Shown here one piece after another: positions 4,853-8,090 of a DNA stretch of 8,090 bases. A model generated the notes under the pieces. That model was given only the letters and a program-made list of their open reading frames with translations, made no database searches and was not told the DNA's origin. Source of the DNA: an uncultured Lachnospiraceae bacterium (GTDB taxonomy: Bacteria > Bacillota_A > Clostridia > Lachnospirales > Lachnospiraceae); assembly GCA_910588595.1 (NCBI GenBank), contig CAJUQU010000172.1, positions 1 through 8,090 of the forward strand, given 5' to 3'. Every line of letters begins with the position of its first letter. Position 1 is the stretch's first letter. The position numbers were made by a program, and so were the translations under genes.

Positions 4853-5890
4853 TTACTTTGACATGCTGCGTCCGCAGACGCTCTCCATGCGCCCCTGTGC
4901 ACTGTCAGGAGACTGACCGTTCTGCCATCTGATCTGTTCCTCTTCGATGGTCGGATACCGCACCAGCGCCCTGCCCTCCAGATCCTCGGCGTACATATCT
5001 ACCGCGGTGATCTGGTGATTGTCATAGGTGGTATAATAGTAGATCCCCCTGCCGGCATTGCAGCACGATGTATAGATCGTCGTCTCATATCCCCCATCGT
5101 CCAGCTCACAGCAGCCGCGCTGCTGATCCACGGAGCCCAGTATATGGAAAAACTGGCTGACATCCGCCATTTCTCCCCCTGCGCTGACAGCGTTCATCTT
5201 GACAAACGCAGCCCTGACAAACCGGGACTGCGAGGACAGATCCCCCGGAAGCCCGATCGCGCCCATCCCGCGGCAGTACTGGCTCAGCTCCAGCCCCGGG
5301 GCAAATGTATTTTGCGGCGCCTTCGCCGAGAGGTGCATATAGTTATTCAATGCAAACATTTGTTTATCAAACGGTGGATTGTTGGTCAGCACCCCCACCG
5401 GATTGTCATAAATCTTTATGCCCTCCGCTACCGACTCCACCGTAACCGACTCCGCACTGTCCGCGATCAGCCAGTGCAGCTGTGCCGGCGGCAGCTGGTC
5501 GCTGAATGCGGCGTTTGTGATGTTGATCCTTGCCAGCAGCTCCCGCGCCTGTCTCACCGTGGCACACTGGCTCAGGATCCACGGTATCAGCTCATACTGT
5601 GCGATATTGTCCTTTCCTTCCTCACAGTCTCTGTAGACAGCGCTTCCCACGAAATTCAGACCTGCCATCCCCAGACCTTTCTCATTGACCGCATCATAAT
5701 ACAGCGGATAATCCGCTGTCACATACGCCATGCCGATCATCGCAAAGTGCGGACCAGCCGCTTTCTCTTCCGCAAAATGGAACGGATAGTTCCTGGGCGT
5801 CACTGTCACCTCATCCCCGTACGAGAAATCATTGTCCAGAGTGCGCCCGAAATAAAAGTCCGCCGTCCTGTAGGCTGCTGCTGTGCACAT
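4853..5890 (-). CDS. bsh: Bile salt hydrolase (choloylglycine hydrolase)
   Basis: An N-terminal nucleophile amidase of 345 residues that removes glycine or taurine from conjugated bile salts in the cytosol. The ATG at 5890 puts Cys directly after Met, so Met removal exposes the nucleophile Cys2. GGAGG lies 7 nt upstream, and no signal peptide is present. The other family residues are in place: Arg16 and Asp19 (FGRTLDND), Asn79 (GMAGLNF), Asn170/171 (VLTNNPPF) and Arg223 (SQSRFVRAAF), each within a few positions of the Clostridium perfringens enzyme. The protein is slightly longer than typical enzymes because of a polar tail after about residue 322. Penicillin V acylases share the fold, but the SRFVRAAF region favours bile salts. 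Substrate preference between tauro- and glyco-conjugates cannot be told. It has its own promoter and a structured leader and is co-transcribed with a receiver protein. Confidence 0.95.
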   Translation of the reverse strand: MCTAAAYRTADFYFGRTLDNDFSYGDEVTVTPRNYPFHFAEEKAAGPHFAMIGMAYVTADYPLYYDAVNEKGLGMAGLNFVGSAVYRDCEEGKDNIAQYELIPWILSQCATVRQARELLARINITNAAFSDQLPPAQLHWLIADSAESVTVESVAEGIKIYDNPVGVLTNNPPFDKQMFALNNYMHLSAKAPQNTFAPGLELSQYCRGMGAIGLPGDLSSQSRFVRAAFVKMNAVSAGGEMADVSQFFHILGSVDQQRGCCELDDGGYETTIYTSCCNAGRGIYYYTTYDNHQITAVDMYAEDLEGRALVRYPTIEEEQIRWQNGQSPDSAQGRMESVCGRSMSK

Positions 5891-5916
5891 AAAATGTCCT
5901 CCCCGCTGGAAACTGC

Positions 5917-5976
5917 GGCTGTCCGGCACGCTCACCGCACGGCGTGCCTCTGCCGCCATGCCGTCCCCAGACAGCC
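5917..5976 (-). promoter_or_regulatory. Structured 5' leader of the bile salt hydrolase mRNA
   Basis: In the roughly 90-nt leader, GACAGCC (5970-5976) pairs with GGCTGTC (5917-5923), and inside this GCGTGCC (5942-5948) pairs with GGCACGC (5925-5931) around a 10-nt loop. The outer stem begins about five bases after the predicted transcription start. The ribosome binding site (about 5898-5902) is left outside the fold. It may stabilise the mRNA. I do not recognise a known riboswitch class. Confidence 0.5.
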
Positions 5977-5987
5977 CTCTATATTAC

Positions 5988-6016
5988 ATTATACTTGTTT
6001 TTCGCCATAATATCAA
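5988..6016 (-). promoter_or_regulatory. Sigma-A promoter of the bile salt hydrolase operon
   Basis: Minus-strand TTGATA (6016-6011), a 17-nt spacer and a perfect TATAAT (5993-5988). The predicted start is near 5981. It lies about 20 bp from the edge of the MITE-like repeat and uses none of its sequence. Confidence 0.85.
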
Positions 6017-6037
6017 TGAGGAGGACAGAAATTTTAT

Positions 6038-6193
6038 GCGCTGGCGTAGCAGTTCAGCCTTCGGCTTCCTGTTACAGGCATCAAGCCATGCAAAAACCGC
6101 TTCGCGGTTGGCTTGATGCATCCAGGCCGCTATGCTTTCTCACGGACTTCGCAGCGTAGTGCGAAGTCCCGGGCTGAACTGTTACGCGCTGGC
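6038..6193. mobile_element. MITE-like element with terminal inverted repeats and 8-bp duplication
   Basis: The core, 6046-6185, starts GTAGCAGTTCAGCC and ends with the complement of GTAACAGTTCAGCC, giving 14-bp terminal inverted repeats with one difference. It is flanked by the perfect direct repeat GCGCTGGC at 6038-6045 and 6186-6193. Inside are two more perfect stems: 6078-6087 with 6110-6119 (10 bp, holding an inner AACCGC/GCGGTT hairpin) and 6144-6153 with 6160-6169 (10 bp). The transcript would fold into a branched structure. There is no transposase and no credible coding sequence. GTAA ends with an 8-bp duplication recall the IS66 family, so it may be a non-autonomous relative; that is inference. 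It lies between the HTH gene and the bile salt hydrolase promoter and carries the HTH stop codon. Confidence 0.75.
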
Positions 6194-6433
6194 TTTCATC
6201 GCGCTGGCTTTCATGACAAGAATGTCGTCGACCTTCACGCCGAGCACTGCCGCCAGCACCACCAGATTGTCGATCGTGGGCAGCGCCGTCCCGTGCTGCC
6301 ACTTGTACAGCGCCTGCGGTGTGGAGAATCCAAAGATCTCCTGCAGCTGCCGCACAGACAGCCCTGCCTGTATCCTCAGTTCCGTGATATGCTGCCCCGT
6401 CTTAACCATGTCTATGGTTGGTATCGTGACCAT
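6182..6433 (-). CDS. Small XRE-family helix-turn-helix regulator
   Basis: An 83-residue DNA-binding protein. The HTH spans about 14-72: GQHITELRIQAGLSVRQL, then FGFSTPQALYKWQHGTALPTIDNL, ending in LGVKVDDILV. The layout is that of Cro/CI-type regulators with almost nothing besides the DNA-binding fold. I chose the ATG at 6433 because AGGAGG lies 8 nt upstream; a longer version from 6481 would start right at the RtcB stop with no ribosome binding site and add 16 polar residues. The last ten residues are a doubled MKASA, encoded by an exact 15-bp tandem duplication (6185-6199 and 6200-6214). The stop codon is supplied by the terminal repeat of the MITE-like element. It follows rtcB by 49 nt and probably regulates its own operon. 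Confidence 0.9.
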   Translation of the reverse strand: MVTIPTIDMVKTGQHITELRIQAGLSVRQLQEIFGFSTPQALYKWQHGTALPTIDNLVVLAAVLGVKVDDILVMKASAMKASA

Positions 6434-6444
6434 TTTTGTTTCCT

Positions 6445-6471
6445 CCTGTTCCGGTGCTTGACCAGAACAGG
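6445..6471 (-). promoter_or_regulatory. Hairpin at the HTH gene ribosome binding site
   Basis: The minus-strand RNA of 6471-6461 pairs with 6455-6445 over 11 bp (one U-G wobble) around a 5-nt loop, between the rtcB stop and the HTH start. Its 3' arm ends within the AGGAGG ribosome binding site, so folding could reduce translation of the regulator. As DNA it is also a near-palindrome that an HTH dimer could bind. There is no T tract, so it is not a terminator. Confidence 0.6.
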
Positions 6472-6482
6472 AGTTTTCCATT

Positions 6483-7700
6483 CTAGTCAGACGCCTTAAA
6501 ATTATAGATCGGTTTCATGATGTCGATGACATCCACTGATTCCCTGATGACATCGATGATATCCGCCAGGGACTTATACGCCATCGGCGCCTCATCGAGA
6601 GTCGCCGCGTTGACACAGGTCGTGTAAATACCCTCCATTGTTTTCCTGTAGTCGTCCAGCGACAGATTTTCCTTTGCCCTGGTGCGCGACATCAGGCGTC
6701 CTGCCCCGTGCGGCGCGGAATAGTTCCACTCCGGATTGCCCCTGCCGACCGCAAGCACGCTCCCGTCCCTCATGTTGATCGGGATCAGCACTTTCTCGCC
6801 CTTGTGGGCTGCGATCGCACCCTTTCGCAGGATCATCTCCTCTGTGTCAATATAATTGTGAATGGTATGAAATGCATCCGAGCCTGTCATACCTGTTCGC
6901 TCCAGGATCACCTCTGCCATCTTCTCCCGGTTACGTCTCGCAAACTGCTGGCAGATCTCCACATCGTGCAGATAATCCTCGAGATAGGTCCCGTAGAGAT
7001 AGCACAGATCCTCCGGAATCAGGCAGTCGCGGCGCTCCCACTTGAGATCCTTCAATGCCGCCTGGATCTCATTTCTGCGTCCCGCCTCCTTGTACGCTGT
7101 GATCAGCGCCTCCCTTTGCTTAAAATACTCCTCCTTGCCGCTATGCAGTTCGACTGCGAGGTGCTGGTAGATATCTGCCACCTGCTTTCCGAGATTCCTG
7201 CTGCCGGAGTGGATCACAAGGTACTTTGTCCCGTCCTGTGCCATATCCACCTCGATAAAATGATTTCCGCCGCCCAGCGTTCCGATGCTGCGCTCCAGAC
7301 GCTTCGCATCTTTCAGACTCCGGTAGCAGCGCAGCTGCAGCAGATCAAACCGCTCCTGTCTCCCCTCCCACACATTCTTGCCCGAAGGGACAAAGTGTGC
7401 CGCCGCGTCCATTTTCTCAAAATCAATATCCCCTCTGCCAAGGTTCACCGTGTACATACCGCATCCGATATCCACGCCGACCACATTCGGCACCGCCTTA
7501 TCCGTGATCGTCATCGTCGTTCCGATCGTGCAGCCCTTGCCCGCATGGACATCCGGCATGATGCGAATCCGGCTCCCCTGCGTGCACTCGTAATCGCACA
7601 TCCTGCGGATCTGCTCGACCGCCTCGTCCTCCACGACCTTCGCGTAGCACAGCGCTGTGTTCACTTTTCCCTTAATCTCCAATACGTCGTTCTCCAACAT
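6483..7700 (-). CDS. rtcB: RtcB-type tRNA-splicing/RNA-repair ligase
   Basis: GTP- and manganese-dependent RNA ligase that joins 2',3'-cyclic phosphate or 3'-phosphate ends to 5'-hydroxyl ends, used in RNA repair. The 405-residue length matches bacterial RtcB. Metal and active-site motifs are all present: DVHAGKGCTIG (50-60), GVDIGCG with Asp77 and Cys80, GGGNHF with His147, HSGSRNLG with His164, HNYID with His281, and PHGAGR with His331, the expected GMP-accepting histidine. VNAATLDEAPMAYK (363-376) supplies the C-terminal lysine. AAGGAAGGG precedes the ATG at 7700. No archease, RtcA or RtcR gene is nearby; the small XRE gene follows instead. The substrate in this organism is unknown; stress-cut tRNA or rRNA is the usual idea. 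Confidence 0.95.
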   Translation of the reverse strand: MLENDVLEIKGKVNTALCYAKVVEDEAVEQIRRMCDYECTQGSRIRIMPDVHAGKGCTIGTTMTITDKAVPNVVGVDIGCGMYTVNLGRGDIDFEKMDAAAHFVPSGKNVWEGRQERFDLLQLRCYRSLKDAKRLERSIGTLGGGNHFIEVDMAQDGTKYLVIHSGSRNLGKQVADIYQHLAVELHSGKEEYFKQREALITAYKEAGRRNEIQAALKDLKWERRDCLIPEDLCYLYGTYLEDYLHDVEICQQFARRNREKMAEVILERTGMTGSDAFHTIHNYIDTEEMILRKGAIAAHKGEKVLIPINMRDGSVLAVGRGNPEWNYSAPHGAGRLMSRTRAKENLSLDDYRKTMEGIYTTCVNAATLDEAPMAYKSLADIIDVIRESVDVIDIMKPIYNFKASD

Positions 7701-8090
7701 TTTTCCCTTCCTTTCTATTTATATAGCCCCTCGGAATCTCCCTTGCCCCTGCTATTGTGATTCATCTTCAGTCATATGCGCAAAAATTTGATCAACGTAC
7801 GCTTTATAAATTGCACATCTGACCAAAAACCTTCCCCCAATATCAGGCACAATGAGACTTCGAACGCCTATTTAGTCATATATGTTTCTTGTTTCTATGA
7901 GTACTAACATGCCGCCGGACAGCGAAATAACTTTTTCCTCTGCTCAGAGCGCATTTCAAAATCCTGTGCAATCTGTGCCAATTATATTCTTACAGATTCT
8001 TAGGAAGTGTCAAGAATTACTTTTTATTGTATACATTACACCACTTTACAAGTTTTTTAATAAAAAAAGTATCGTACAGGACTTTCTGAT
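7701..8090. other. 390-bp AT-rich region upstream of rtcB without a gene
   Basis: No credible open reading frame lies on either strand; the few short ones lack ribosome binding sites or stop within about 16 codons. A TATATAAAT word lies at about 7718-7726, just before the rtcB ribosome binding site, but without a -35 box. The region may hold a long untranslated leader. I recognise no known RNA family in it. Confidence 0.6.
7981..8013 (-). promoter_or_regulatory. Possible rtcB promoter with an overlong spacer
   Basis: A perfect TTGACA (8013-8008) and a perfect TATAAT (7986-7981) face rtcB on the minus strand but are 21 nt apart instead of 17. Either only one box is used, with a poorer partner, or an activator adjusts the geometry. 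A start here would give a leader of about 275 nt. Confidence 0.35.

Noticed and set aside
6036..6116. 26-codon plus-strand frame with GAGGAGG upstream, running into the repeat
   Set aside because: The translation only reads the repeat's stems and ends at a stop inside a hairpin. The ribosome-binding-like word is the complement of bases next to the bsh promoter. A chance arrangement is more likely.
6708..7760. 350-codon plus-strand frame opposite rtcB, and a similar one at 5015-6010 opposite bsh
   Set aside because: Both are shadows of highly conserved genes; the translations are Arg/His/Leu-rich without family features.
7810..7979. Possible pseudoknot in the rtcB leader (TGTGCAAT with ATTGCACA, and TGTGCC with GGCACA)
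   Set aside because: Perfect 8-bp and 6-bp complements in about 400 bp are expected roughly once by chance, and no further stems support the fold.
8046..8073. T-rich and A-rich runs that look like a terminator
   Set aside because: The pairing consists only of A and T with a tiny loop and no GC stem, so it would not terminate reliably.
1..8090. CRISPR arrays, tRNA, rRNA or prophage genes
   Set aside because: No regularly spaced long repeats, no tRNA-like cloverleaf with anticodon, and no integrase or structural phage genes were seen on either strand.

Overview
The window looks like chromosomal DNA of a gut Firmicute, most likely a mid-GC member of the Lachnospiraceae. The evidence is a Gram-positive type bile salt hydrolase, a Bce-type two-component system, strong AGGAGG ribosome binding sites, sigma-A style promoters and the flavour of the proteins. 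Genus and species cannot be read from the sequence. All nine convincing genes lie on the minus strand, so the window is best read from right to left. They fall into four transcription groups.

Group 1 (7700 to 6182): an RtcB-type RNA 3'-phosphate ligase, then a small XRE-type helix-turn-helix regulator. A hairpin sits at the regulator's ribosome binding site. The regulator's stop codon lies inside a 140-bp structured repeat that has terminal inverted repeats and a perfect 8-bp flanking direct repeat, as in a MITE (6038-6193). Group 2 (5890 to 4375): a bile salt hydrolase with all catalytic residues, a near-consensus promoter and a structured leader. A stand-alone receiver-domain protein follows 22 nt behind, and the unit closes with a good intrinsic terminator.

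Group 3 (4204 to 2393): an SPFH/band-7 membrane protein, an Arc-type ribbon-helix-helix protein, a two-pass membrane peptide and a YbjQ-family protein. It has its own strong promoter, whose -35 and -10 elements are covered by palindromes, and it ends at a long 91-bp inverted repeat. Group 4 (2132 to 194): a BceR-like response regulator and a BceS-like sensor kinase. A perfect match to the BceR box (TnACA-N4-TGTAA) lies upstream of the regulator promoter. The two genes are unusually far apart (154 nt), and that gap holds a phased tandem array of DnaA-box-like 9-mers. No Bce ABC transporter is in the window, and the 193 bp after the kinase carry only repeat-like hairpins.

The common theme is envelope and bile stress: bile deconjugation, a peptide or envelope-stress sensor, and a flotillin-like membrane module with its own probable DNA-binding regulator. 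The least ordinary observations are the MITE-like element sitting exactly on a stop codon without changing the protein, the DnaA-box-like array inside a regulator-kinase operon, the SPFH/RHH/2TM/YbjQ operon with two candidate operators, and the pairing of a bile salt hydrolase with an orphan receiver.
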